64,000 bases of DNA, from positions 16,105 to 80,104 of the forward strand of contig JBEKBH010000016.1 of NCBI GenBank assembly GCA_050015495.1, read 5' to 3'. Every line of letters starts with the position of its first letter. Position 1 is the stretch's first letter. This document shows positions 40,247 through 50,000 of this stretch, one piece after another. The notes under the pieces were generated by a model. It was not told the origin of the DNA, did not search any database, and worked only from the letters and a program-made list of their open reading frames with translations. The position numbers and the translations under genes are program-made. This DNA comes from Palsa-1439 sp050015495. Lineage in GTDB: Bacteria > Verrucomicrobiota > Verrucomicrobiia > Palsa-1439.

Positions 40247-40640
40247 GTGTAAAATTCCATGTTGACAGATTTACCGCGTATCCAGTAGATGTTGACGTGA
40301 GCGTTGTGCTGGATCGAGGCGCGCCGAATTCGTAGAAATCGGTGTTGACAGGTTTGCCATGTATCCAGTAGATGTTGACGTGAGCGTTGTGCTGGATCGA
40401 GGGGGCGCACCGAATACGTAGAAATCGGTGTTGACAGGTTTGCCATGTATCCAGTAGATGTTGACGTGAGGGTTGTGCTGGATTGAGGGGCGTTACGAAT
40501 TCGTAGAAATCGGTGTTGACAGATTTACCGCGTATCCAGTAGATGTTGACGTGAGGGTTGTGCTGGATCGAGGGCGCACCGAATTCGTAGAAATCGGTGT
40601 TGACAAATTTATCGCATATCCAGTAGAGGTTGACGCGCGA
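40247..40640. repeat. Tandem array of five ~84-bp units with paired TTGAC motifs
   Basis: Units begin GTAGAAATCGGTGTTGACA and contain TATCCAGTAGATGTTGACG and GTTGTGCTGGATCGAGG. The TTGACA motifs start at 40262, 40345, 40431, 40516 and 40600, giving spacings of 83, 86, 85 and 84 bp. A second TTGACG follows each by about 30 bp. The first and last units are degenerate or partial. Because the spacings are not multiples of three, the repeated peptides seen in the minus-strand frame do not stay in one frame and coding is unlikely. The array ends about 150 bp before the gene at 40788. Confidence 0.85.
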
Positions 40641-40787
40641 TATTAGAGGGGGGATGCGTTTAGTGCGGAAGACTCTGACGTATTGCGTGCAACGCGGACG
40701 AAGTCTTTGAATACGGATGACCATTTAATAATGAGAATTCGAGCCCGAGGCAACGCCGGCCCAAATCAAACTAAGGAGAACTGAGCG

Positions 40788-43430
40788 ATGAAATTGGTGA
40801 CACGAGGCAGCCGCCGAAATAATAAAGTGCAGATCATGAAAACAAAAGCCCACAAAGCTGTCGGCGTATGCCGCGCAATCAAGACCCTGCTGCTCGTCGG
40901 CGGGGTTGCGTTGGCATATTGCTCATCTACGAACGCGGCCATCGTTAGCGGTAGCAATATTGCAATAGCGCCCACGAACCAAGTAATTGTCGAGGGTAGC
41001 GCGGTTACCGTGAGCGCGTCATTTACCGAGACGGCGCCGACTAACGCCTACTTCGCCACTGTTAATTGGGGCGATGGCACCATTGTGTCGAATATCTCCC
41101 CGACCGTTACTGCAGCTACAAATATTGCCGTCTCCTCGGCGCATACATATCTGAGCCCGGCCAGCGGCGCGTTTTCAATTTCGGTTGCGGTGCTCTACAC
41201 GAACAACACCGGAACCGTCACCCAGACCTTAGCTGGGGAGACTGTCGTGGATGCGCCGTTGACGCTTGTTTCCGTTCTGTCCACGAATCCTGTGGCCGTG
41301 GAAGGAAATGTGACAAATGTGACGCTCCTCACGTTCCTTGACGCCGATCCGCTTGCCACGACGAACCAGTATGCGCTGCCTACGATTACAGCCGTCAGCA
41401 ACGCTGGCAATGTTTACAGCAACGCCAACCCTCTAATCGTGAGCGCTGGGTCGACGAACGGCGGGGTGCTGTTCGCCGTACAGGCCACAATGGAGTTCTA
41501 TTCATTCGGAAGCAATACGTTCTCGATTACCGTTCACGACACTGCTGGTACAGGTGGTAACTCATTCACGACGAATAGCACTGTTGTCATCGCTGACGCG
41601 AACCTGTCTCTAGTCAGCACAGGCGCACTTGCGTTCACGGAAGGCGTCATCGGTCCGACGAACGTGTTGATGACGTTTGTCGATGGAAACAGCTTGGCGA
41701 CTTCTGGAAATAGCCTCGCCGACTACGTCGCGGTCGTCAACTGGGGTGATAATACCCCGAGTCAGACGTTCAGCAACAGCACCTTCCTGGGCCCGCTGCA
41801 AGACACCGTAGACCTCGTAGGCTATCCCGTGGGCCAGATTGGAATCCGGAGTGTGGGAGCGGCAACCAATGTATTTCAAGTGTACGGGGATCATGCCTAT
41901 CCTTCAAACGGCCTATACTTTGTTACGGTCACTGTTAATGACATCGGAGGCGCTGCGCCGCTTATTGTCAGCGCCATACCCGATACAGCGGCAGATGCGG
42001 GGCTGAAGGTCGTGGGGTTTGGTCCGAGCCTTGTCAACGAGCCGGGCTATCAGTCGCTTGCACAGTCTGTCAACAATCCGTTGGGCGCGCAGTTGATAAC
42101 CTTTGCTGACTCAAATGAGTTCTCCAGAGTCGCGACAATCCTCGCTGCCCCATATACCGAATATCTGGCCACGATCAACTGGGGCGATGGCACTGCTCCT
42201 ACCACTGGGGTCGTACAGGATGCTGGGACCTATACATTAATAACCGTCAATTACGACAGCTCGGAGACGACGACGGCTGAGGAGTTTTACGTATATGGAA
42301 ACCACACGTACGACGCCGTGTGCACCAACTACACGCTGATTGTGAAGGCCTTGGATCTAACGGGTGGCGCTTATTGCGTCGCGACCGCCACGGTCATTAT
42401 TGCGGATGCGCCGATCGAGGGGAGCGGTTTCCACATCAACGCGAATGCTAACAGCGCATTCAGTGGTCCTGTGGCCGCCTTTTCGGATCCAGATACGGCG
42501 TTGACTGCGAGTTCATTCTCAGCCACGATCTCCTGGGGCGACAATACACCGTACACGAGTGGCACGATTGTGTCGTATGGCAACGATGTCTATCTTGTAA
42601 CGGGTACTCACACCTATGTGAGTCCAACGACGGGGGACGACTATGAAAACGTAACGGTTTACGTTGCCGATCCGAACCTGTGTAATACTCCGCAATCCAT
42701 CCCTAGTCGTATCTACTTTACCACGGGGATTGGCTTCGTGACGAACGGGGTGCCTGCTACTGATGTGGTTGCCACGGACGTGGCATTCTGCACCAACGTG
42801 GCGACGTTCACCGACAGCGCTCTGCCGCCCGGTCTGATGAATGATCTGTCAGCAGTCATCAACTGGGGTGACGGCTTCGTCTCGGATGGCACGATCGCGA
42901 CAAACGCTGCCGGTCAGTATGTGATTAGCGGCTGCCACACCTATCTGGATGATGGGGTGTGGAACGTTACGGTCAGTGTCTCGGATCTTTCTCAGCCGAC
43001 GGCCGATGATCCGCCGATCACAAGCGGAACAGTCATCACGTTCATCTCAGAAGCGTCATATACTGATCTGACTGCGGACATGGAGGTGCTCTTTGGCAAC
43101 GTGAAGATCCTGCACGAAAAGAGCGCCGGAAAGAGTGAATCCGTGGATTATTATTACTCGGAGATGGTGACGCTTGAGAACACCAGCGGCACGACTCTCA
43201 CCGGTCCGTTTGGCCTTGTGCTCCAGACCGATGAATTTGGGGATAATAATATAAATCTGTTGAATATTACAGGACAACTGGCGGATGGGCGCGAGTATGT
43301 TCCACTGAGCACAGACACACTCAAGCCGAAAGGGAAGCTAAAAGTGACCCTGCAGTGGTCAGCCCAGGATCGGCTTGCTAAAGGTCCGGTGATCCTGCCG
43401 GTTCGCCTGATAGCTGGCCCGGGCCTGTAA
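40788..43430 (+). CDS. Large secreted PKD-repeat protein
   Basis: This 880-residue protein starts at ATG 40788 with AAGGAG nine bases upstream. The first ~50 residues hold a signal peptide (KTLLLVGGVALAYCSSTNAA). About seven PKD-like or related beta-sandwich domains follow, several with the WGDG/WGDN signature (VNWGDGTIV, VNWGDNTPS, INWGDGTAP, ISWGDNTPY, INWGDGFVS). The final ~120 residues (from about DMEVLFGNVKILHEKS) form a different domain resembling the end of the protease at 47071 in style but not in sequence. Its codon use is less GC-rich than its neighbours', a possible sign of transfer. It is probably a surface or matrix protein. A strong terminator follows. Confidence 0.87.
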   Translation: MKLVTRGSRRNNKVQIMKTKAHKAVGVCRAIKTLLLVGGVALAYCSSTNAAIVSGSNIAIAPTNQVIVEGSAVTVSASFTETAPTNAYFATVNWGDGTIVSNISPTVTAATNIAVSSAHTYLSPASGAFSISVAVLYTNNTGTVTQTLAGETVVDAPLTLVSVLSTNPVAVEGNVTNVTLLTFLDADPLATTNQYALPTITAVSNAGNVYSNANPLIVSAGSTNGGVLFAVQATMEFYSFGSNTFSITVHDTAGTGGNSFTTNSTVVIADANLSLVSTGALAFTEGVIGPTNVLMTFVDGNSLATSGNSLADYVAVVNWGDNTPSQTFSNSTFLGPLQDTVDLVGYPVGQIGIRSVGAATNVFQVYGDHAYPSNGLYFVTVTVNDIGGAAPLIVSAIPDTAADAGLKVVGFGPSLVNEPGYQSLAQSVNNPLGAQLITFADSNEFSRVATILAAPYTEYLATINWGDGTAPTTGVVQDAGTYTLITVNYDSSETTTAEEFYVYGNHTYDAVCTNYTLIVKALDLTGGAYCVATATVIIADAPIEGSGFHINANANSAFSGPVAAFSDPDTALTASSFSATISWGDNTPYTSGTIVSYGNDVYLVTGTHTYVSPTTGDDYENVTVYVADPNLCNTPQSIPSRIYFTTGIGFVTNGVPATDVVATDVAFCTNVATFTDSALPPGLMNDLSAVINWGDGFVSDGTIATNAAGQYVISGCHTYLDDGVWNVTVSVSDLSQPTADDPPITSGTVITFISEASYTDLTADMEVLFGNVKILHEKSAGKSESVDYYYSEMVTLENTSGTTLTGPFGLVLQTDEFGDNNINLLNITGQLADGREYVPLSTDTLKPKGKLKVTLQWSAQDRLAKGPVILPVRLIAGPGL

Positions 43431-43453
43431 GGTAAATCGTAGTTGGAAACTCG

Positions 43454-43492
43454 TTGAGCGCCTTGGATGAAAGTCCAAGGCGCTCAATTTTT
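43454..43492 (+). terminator. Rho-independent terminator after the PKD-repeat gene
   Basis: TTGAGCGCCTTGGA (43454-43467) pairs perfectly with TCCAAGGCGCTCAA (43474-43487), with a 6-nt loop, followed by five T. It is the strongest terminator in the window. Confidence 0.93.
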
Positions 43493-43647
43493 ACACCGGC
43501 CTCGGTGGCCTCGGGGCCACCTCTAAGGGCAACACGCCGTATTCGTGATGTGGCCCGAGTTGCCGGCGGCGGTCCGTCGGGCGATGCAATGCGTCTCTCC
43601 TGCGGCGCGCCCGAGCGATATTGTCCGGACGGTTGCCGGCCTCGATG

Positions 43648-44469
43648 TCAGAGCCGATGGTATTTCCGAAGGAAGAATTCCTGTACTCGAAGCGGCGAAA
43701 GCCGCGCAAACAGGGGCGCCAGCCGCGCCTGGAATAGGCCTCCCACAACCACAACCGGTGGCGGATTCGGCATCGTGATTGTGCGCAGGATGGCCCGCGC
43801 CACGCGATCGGGCCGCGGCGCGGCCGCCATGTTCCGCAACTGGGTTTCCCAGGCGGATTTCATCCGCCGTTCTTCGTCGCGGTTCCCGGTCGGTTCCACA
43901 CGCTTTGTCCGGTCGTGAAACGAGGTGTTGATGTCGCCCGGGCGAATCTCGACAACACGAATCGGCGTATGGGAAAGCTCCGCCCGCAACCCTGTCGTGA
44001 ACACACTGAGGGCGGATTTTGCCGCGCTGTAGGGAACCATGAACGGAAGGGGAAACTGCGCCGCGAGCGAGGTGACATTGATGATTGTCCCGCGATTGTG
44101 CCGGCGCATCGCCGGAAGCGCCAGGCGAATCAGCTCCAGGGGTGCGTCCACCAGCACTTGAAACTGTTCGCGCACCAGTTCGGCGGGCATGGCTTCCATC
44201 GCTCCGAATGCGCCAGCACCGGCATTGTTGACCAGCACGTCGAATGCACCCGCCTCCTCGAACGCGGCGGCAAAACCCCGATGAATTGAATCCATCTGCG
44301 TCAGGTCCATCGTCACACCATGGAAACGCGGCAATTGGGGCAGGCGGGCCGGATCGCGGGACGTTCCCCACACGTCGAATCCCCGCGCCGCGAGCAATTT
44401 GGCCGCTTCCAGGCCGATGCCGGAGCTGGCGCCGGTCAGGAAAACCGTTCGGGTGTCGCTAGTCGCCAT
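43648..44469 (-). CDS. Short-chain dehydrogenase/reductase
   Basis: This 273-residue protein has the classical SDR layout: cofactor motif TGASSGIGLEAAKLL near residue 10, NNAGAG, the catalytic Ser in INVTSLAAQFP and the YxxxK motif YSAAK, then RPGDINTSF. The ATG at 44467-44469 (MATSDTRTVFLTGASSG) overlaps the end of the ketosynthase gene by 11 bp and is preferred to an upstream frame extension. It is the third gene of a minus-strand operon with a ketosynthase and an ACP-FabZ fusion, so reduction of a 3-oxoacyl intermediate is a plausible role. Substrate and NADPH use are not shown. Confidence 0.92.
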   Translation of the reverse strand: MATSDTRTVFLTGASSGIGLEAAKLLAARGFDVWGTSRDPARLPQLPRFHGVTMDLTQMDSIHRGFAAAFEEAGAFDVLVNNAGAGAFGAMEAMPAELVREQFQVLVDAPLELIRLALPAMRRHNRGTIINVTSLAAQFPLPFMVPYSAAKSALSVFTTGLRAELSHTPIRVVEIRPGDINTSFHDRTKRVEPTGNRDEERRMKSAWETQLRNMAAAPRPDRVARAILRTITMPNPPPVVVVGGLFQARLAPLFARLSPLRVQEFFLRKYHRL

Positions 44470-45727
44470 TTTCCCAGCGGCGGAAGGCGAGACAAACGTT
44501 GGTGCCCCCGAAGCCACTGGAGTTACTGAGGGCGACGCGAGGCTTGTCGGGGACCGGTTTCGTGACGATGGGCACGATGGCGCACTGCGGGTCGAGTTGC
44601 GTGATGTGCGCGGAAACGGGGATGAAGCCCTCCTGCAGCGCGAGCACGCAGAAGCCGGCCTCCATCGCGCCCGCCAGGGAGAGGCCGTGCCCGGTCAGGC
44701 TCTTGGTGCTGCTGATGTGAGGCGTCGGCCCGTTGCCGAACACCGCGCGGATGGCGCGGCACTCGCTGACATCGCCCACGGTTGTCGATGTGGCGTGGGC
44801 GTTGATATAATCGACTTGCTCCTTCGCCAACCGGGCATCGCCAAACGCGTTTTCCATGGCCCGCTTCAATCCATCGCCGTCCGGATCGGGCGCGAGGACG
44901 TTGTACCCGTCGGCGGACTGGCCCCAACCAAGGACCTCCGCGGCGATGGGCGCGCCGCGTCGTTTCGCGTGGTCCAATTCTTCCAATACCAGGACGGCTG
45001 CCCCGCCCGTGCCGACGAATCCGTCGCGGTTCACGTCGAACGCGCACGGTGTTTTGGCAGGGTCGGTCTGCAGGCTCAGCGCGCGGATGCCCGCAAACGG
45101 AAGGATGTTGAACTTATTGCAGTCCTCGGCGCCGACGACAAAAACGACGTCCTGGCGGCCGAGTCGGATCAGGTCACAGGCAACACCGAGCGCGTGGGCG
45201 GAGGACGAACACGCGCTGGAGAAACCAAGTGCTCCGCCCTTGATTTTGTAACAGGTGACCAGATTGATGTACAACGAGCCGGGGATGCTGTTGACGATGG
45301 CCATGGGTTGGCAGCGGGCGACGCCGCGCGTGATCATCGTGTGCAGGTTGTCATAGGCGAGCCACATGGAACCGCCCGAGGCGCACATGATGCCGGTGCG
45401 CGGGTTGGACACCTGGTCGGGCGCCAGCTTCGCTCCGGCGATGGCCTGTTGCATCGCCCCGTAGGCGTACAGGGAGTTCGGGGCCATCGGGCGCAGTTGC
45501 TCGCGAGTGAGTTCATACTCCGCCGGAAACGTCCAATCCTCGAAGTAGGCCGTGGGAAACTGAAAACCTTTGACCGTGCCGGCCAGTTTGACCGGTGTCT
45601 CGGGACCGGCAAACTCCGCAAACCGCTCGACGCCGGTGAGACATTCGCGGAGACTACGGACGACCTGCTGGCGGCTGTTGCCGATGCTGGTGATGAACCC
45701 CAGGCCCGTGACGGCGACGCGCTTCAT
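44459..45727 (-). CDS. Beta-ketoacyl-ACP synthase (FabF/KS-II-like)
   Basis: This 422-residue condensing enzyme has all three catalytic residues: Cys173 in SSACSSSAHAL, His311 in NAHATSTTVGD and His347 in STKSLTGHGLS. FabF usually has NAHGTST; Ala replaces the Gly here. It begins MKRVAVTGLGFITSIGNS and ends GFGGTNVCLAF, so it is full length. It starts 23 bp after the ACP-FabZ gene. The set (carrier, dehydratase, condensing enzyme, reductase) could extend an acyl chain for a special lipid or polyketide-like product separate from housekeeping fatty-acid synthesis. No malonyl transferase or product-release enzyme is adjacent. Confidence 0.93.
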   Translation of the reverse strand: MKRVAVTGLGFITSIGNSRQQVVRSLRECLTGVERFAEFAGPETPVKLAGTVKGFQFPTAYFEDWTFPAEYELTREQLRPMAPNSLYAYGAMQQAIAGAKLAPDQVSNPRTGIMCASGGSMWLAYDNLHTMITRGVARCQPMAIVNSIPGSLYINLVTCYKIKGGALGFSSACSSSAHALGVACDLIRLGRQDVVFVVGAEDCNKFNILPFAGIRALSLQTDPAKTPCAFDVNRDGFVGTGGAAVLVLEELDHAKRRGAPIAAEVLGWGQSADGYNVLAPDPDGDGLKRAMENAFGDARLAKEQVDYINAHATSTTVGDVSECRAIRAVFGNGPTPHISSTKSLTGHGLSLAGAMEAGFCVLALQEGFIPVSAHITQLDPQCAIVPIVTKPVPDKPRVALSNSSGFGGTNVCLAFRRWENGD

Positions 45728-45750
45728 GGACGAGTCAGGTCGATACGAAC

Positions 45751-46674
45751 TCAGGAACGGACGCTGTCTGAGCTGTTGGGCGCCACCACCGCCGCGGGCG
45801 CCGCGGCATCCGACGCGGACGATTCCGACGACGGTATATTTTCGGGAAGAAGTTGTTCACCAAACGCGAGCACGAGCCGTTCGATCTTGGCCACGCGCCG
45901 CCCCTGGGACGTCACCGTGCCCTCAAAAATCGCCAGCGGCTCGCGAAGTCGGGCAAGTTTCAGTTCGAAATCGAGTTTGTCTCCCGGCCTCGTCTTTTGA
46001 TAGAAGTGCGCCCCGTCGAGCGACGCGAAAAAGACGTGGTTGGATTTGATCTCCTTGCCGATTTGGGCCGGTGCCTTTTCCAACACCCACAGGCACGCGG
46101 CCTGGCCCATGGCCTCGAACACAATCGAGGCGGGGAAGATCGGCTCGTCTTTGAAATGGCCTTCGAGAAAGAACTCGTTGCCTTTGACGGTGTAGGCGGC
46201 GTTAAGGGTCTCGCCGTTCAGCAACGCTTCGTCGAGGAACAGGAACGGCGGCTGATGCGGGAGCACGAGCGCGATCTGTTCGCGCGAATAAACCTTCGAC
46301 GGCGTCCCGGTATCGGCTCCCGTAATCTTGGCGTGGAGAAACTTGTTCAGGTTCCCCATCGTGCGGATTTCGCGAAGCTCGTCATTTTCGATGTGGAGCT
46401 TGAGGACTTCCTCAATCGACAGCACGATCTCCAGCAGCGTCAGCGAATCCAGCCCGAGGTCCTCGATGAGCCGGGCGTTCTCGTCGGCCTTGGAAAGCTT
46501 CACGGGCGCGGTGGATGGTTGGTAGCGTTCGAGGATCCCGAAGACAATGGTCGGGATTGCGTCGAGGTCACCCGTTTCGCGATACCGAACCGCCGCATCG
46601 ATTGTCTCGGGACTGCACCGGCGCAATCCATCCTTCAGGTCGGCTACTTCATTGTCAGTCAAAGTCACATTCAT
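45751..46674 (-). CDS. Acyl carrier protein fused to FabZ-type hot-dog dehydratase
   Basis: This 307-residue fusion has an ACP domain at about 40-115, with the phosphopantetheine serine at S77 in DLGLDSLTLLEIV. A hot-dog domain follows at about 130-285, with LPHQPPFLFLDEAL, then GNEFFLEGHFKDEPIFPASIVFEAMGQAA. His173 and Glu187 are spaced as in FabZ. A short Ala/Ser-rich tail ends the protein. ACP and FabZ are normally separate, so the fusion would hold the substrate next to the dehydratase. It is the first gene of the operon with the ketosynthase and SDR. The first ~40 residues match neither domain. Confidence 0.93.
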   Translation of the reverse strand: MNVTLTDNEVADLKDGLRRCSPETIDAAVRYRETGDLDAIPTIVFGILERYQPSTAPVKLSKADENARLIEDLGLDSLTLLEIVLSIEEVLKLHIENDELREIRTMGNLNKFLHAKITGADTGTPSKVYSREQIALVLPHQPPFLFLDEALLNGETLNAAYTVKGNEFFLEGHFKDEPIFPASIVFEAMGQAACLWVLEKAPAQIGKEIKSNHVFFASLDGAHFYQKTRPGDKLDFELKLARLREPLAIFEGTVTSQGRRVAKIERLVLAFGEQLLPENIPSSESSASDAAAPAAVVAPNSSDSVRS

Positions 46675-47070
46675 GTGAAACGGCGCTTGCGCGCTGGCTC
46701 ATCCTCGCGGGGGAACTGATACCAAACCCGGTGCCAAAGGGAAAGTGATTTTTTCATTGGGCATCGCGGCCCGGGTCTGTTGAGATGCGACGGCGACAAT
46801 CGTCATGTCGAGCGTCGAAAGTGGACGGTGAACGACGGGGGGGGGCGATGGAGTTGGGCGTTTTTTCGCACATCTCGAAACCCTGGCGTCACGTCCGGTA
46901 TTGAAAGCAGGGACGCGAGATTCACGCACTCCGGCTTGATGCGGTGCGGGTGATTCCCCCGCCGAGAATTTTGATGAACATTCTGGTTGCAATCGGAAAA
47001 CCCCTTTTGATAGCTTTACAGATACCAGCAAATCTTTCCGAATGACATGTCGGTTGGAGGACAGCGAGGA
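46675..47070. other. Divergent intergenic region between lipid operon and protease operon
   Basis: No gene is supported. A weak plus-strand promoter (TTGCAA 46987-46992, 18-nt spacer, TAGCTT 47011-47016) could serve the protease operon. The lipid operon promoter was not identified. Confidence 0.4.
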
Positions 47071-50000
47071 ATGAAATTCTCCGTAAGCAGGTGGTGCGTA
47101 CTGATTGTTCTGGCGGGCGTTATCCTGGGGGTGCACAGCCAGGCCTCACCCGTGTTGCCGCACGGCAACAAAAAGGTGATCGTTTACCCGACAGGGACCG
47201 AAACGATTGACCAGCTCACGCAACAGGGCATCACGGATGTCCGGAACTACGGCACGTACTGGCTGGTGGAAGCCACGGAGGCGCAAGCCGCCGAGCTGAC
47301 GCGCCTGTACGGACCGCGTGCGGTCGAGGCGAACGACCTCAATCGCATCCGGCTAAGGAACTCGTCATTTTACACCACCGAAGGCGACCCAACCGTTCCA
47401 GCCGATCTTCGCCAGGAAGAGCCGACCGGCAGGCGCCTGCGGCTGATACAATTTCGCGGTCCGGTCGTCCCGCAGTGGCTCCGGCAGGTTCAGTCAATCG
47501 GCGGCGTGGAATTGATAGCCTACGTGCCGAATGACGCCTACCTGATTCGTCTCGACCAGCCGGCGGAAAACAGGCTTCGTGCCTTGATGGGGTCTGACGG
47601 CCCGATTCAATGGCTGGGAGCCTATCACCCATTCTACAAGATCGAGCCGAGGTTCCTGGCCAATCTCGACCAGAAAGATCATTCGCTGGTCGATGTTCGA
47701 ATCATGGTCGCGCCACACTCCGAGGCCAGCGATACGATGAAAGCCATAAAGAAAATTGGCCTCGTGCAACAATCCTACAATCGGGCGAATTTGACCACCC
47801 TGTTCATGACGGTGCCGATCGCCACCATTTCGCAGATGGCGAAGCTCCCGGACGTTGTCTGGATTGAGAAGAAGGACCCGAAGAGACTGTTGGATGAGGT
47901 GCAAGATTTGGTTCTGGCAGGCCAGACGAACGGATTCTGGCACGGACCAGAGGGCGCCACCACGGGGTATACGAATTACCTGGCTTTCCTGTTCGCTCAG
48001 GTTGCGGGCAACCAGACGGAGGCGTTTGAGAATCCACTCAACTATCCGGTCGTGGACGTTGCCGATACAGGCATCGATTCGGGACCACTTGGTGGTACAG
48101 TCATTACTAACGGGAACAAAGTAATCACAGTCGATCCTCCTGTCCACCCGGCATTTCACTGGTTTGGTGACGCGACCCAGTTTTCTCGTATTGTCTATTT
48201 TGCGCCGCCTTGGCTTGCCGGGGATCCCGAATTGCAACTGGGGTGCCCCGACGTCTACCTTAACCAAAACGCCTTTAATCACATTGAATCGATGGACTTG
48301 CTTGGACACGGCACCGCGGTGGCCTCGATCATTGCCGGCTACGATGACGGAACGAATATCTTTCTCCAGCCATGCCTCCAGTTGCACACCGCCACCAACA
48401 CGTGGTTGGTCCCGTTCCCCGGCACTAGTATCACCGACACCAATACCGGAGAGGTTGTCCCCATCACCAACCCCGTTGATTGTTCCGAAAATGCCACCCT
48501 CACGTTTGAGCTTCCGACCGGGTTTTCCGAGACCTGCGGTCCCACCAACAGTCCGCCGAACGCTACATTCACAAACGTGGTGTTTGTAATCAGCACAAAT
48601 TCCTGCCCGACGAATGCCTATGTCGATGTTGTTTATACGTCAATTGTGACAAACAGGTTTACCTCATTGAGGAGAGACGACGACGGAAACCTGCTCGGAA
48701 TGGGGGTATCGCCATTTGGCCTGCTTGGTGACAGCCGTATCTGGCAGAACTACTCGCTTGATCTGAAAGTCTCGGGTACGGGTTCTGCCAGCTTTGGTCA
48801 GGGTGAGGTTATCTCTGTCGGTTGCGGGCCACCAGCCCCAGTGTTCCTCGTGGATACGCATGAATGCATCAACGATCTTCCATCGCTGTTGGCGATTGCC
48901 TACGACGCCAACCAGGACTCGTACGGGCCATATGGGGCCCGGATTCAAAACGATAGCTGGGCTGACAACCTCGGCGTTCCTCCTACCGCTGGAGGCCAAT
49001 ACGACGCGGACTGTGTTTCCTATGACATCGGGGTCCGCGATGCAAACCTGGTGGGACAATCGAACAATGTTCCCGGTCCGTCTGCGCTCAATCAGGAATT
49101 TATCGTGGTGTTTGCCTGCGCCTCGTCGCTGTACGATGCCGGCCAAGAGGGAAACGCTGGCGGGTTCAACGATATCTTCGTGACCGCTCCGGCGACGGCC
49201 AAAAACGTCATTTCCGTCGGCTGCGCGGACAATCCGCGATACGCCACGGTCAACAACGTCTACCAATGTGTAGGCGGAGACTCACTGGATATGGCATCTT
49301 TCGCGGCGGCTGGCCCGACACTGGACGGACGGTTTAAACCCGAGATTGTCGCGCCCGGCTATGCGGTTTATGGCGCCATTCCCCAACTCGTAGCGGTCAC
49401 TACGAATTGTTCCATCGAAGGCCTCTTTCCGACGTATCCCGACATTGTCGCCTGCACGAATCCACCCTGTAATGGCACCCAAGGGCCGATTTACACGGAT
49501 CTATACGGTTGCGTTGCCGGCAGCAGTTATGCCGCGCCGGCCGTTTCCGGAGCCATCCAGCTTCTGTGGTGGTATTTCCAGAACCGACTGACCACTGAGT
49601 TGGGGACTGCGCTGTACCAGCCCAGCCCGGCCATGGCCAAGGCGTACCTGTGCAACTCGGCCCGCTATCTGCCGATCACGGATGCATCGAGCGGAGCGAT
49701 GGACACGCTGCCGTCCACTCTCCAAGGCATGGGCGAACTGGATTTGGGGCGGATGTTCGACGGCGTGCCGCGGGCGATTCGTGATGAATCATCGCCGCGG
49801 GCGATCGATGTGGCGTTGACCACGACGAATCCGGCGTCCCAGCAAACCTATTTCTCGGCGTCGGGTCAGAGCTACCAAATGTCGGGTCAGATCGCCAGCA
49901 ACGGCTTGCCGTTCCGCGTGACGCTGGCATGGCTCGATGCGCCGGGGGTTCCGTTCACCACGCCGGAACTTGTGAACGGCCTGGATTTGGAGGTGACGGT

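Noticed and set aside
40247..40640. CRISPR array
   Set aside because: The units are contiguous ~84-bp tandem repeats without distinct variable spacers, and no cas gene is nearby.
39720..40724. 334-aa minus-strand frame with repeated 'NTDFYEF'/'HVNIYWI' peptides
   Set aside because: It is produced by the tandem DNA repeats. Unit spacings of 83, 86, 85 and 84 bp shift the frame, so no conserved repeat protein is encoded.
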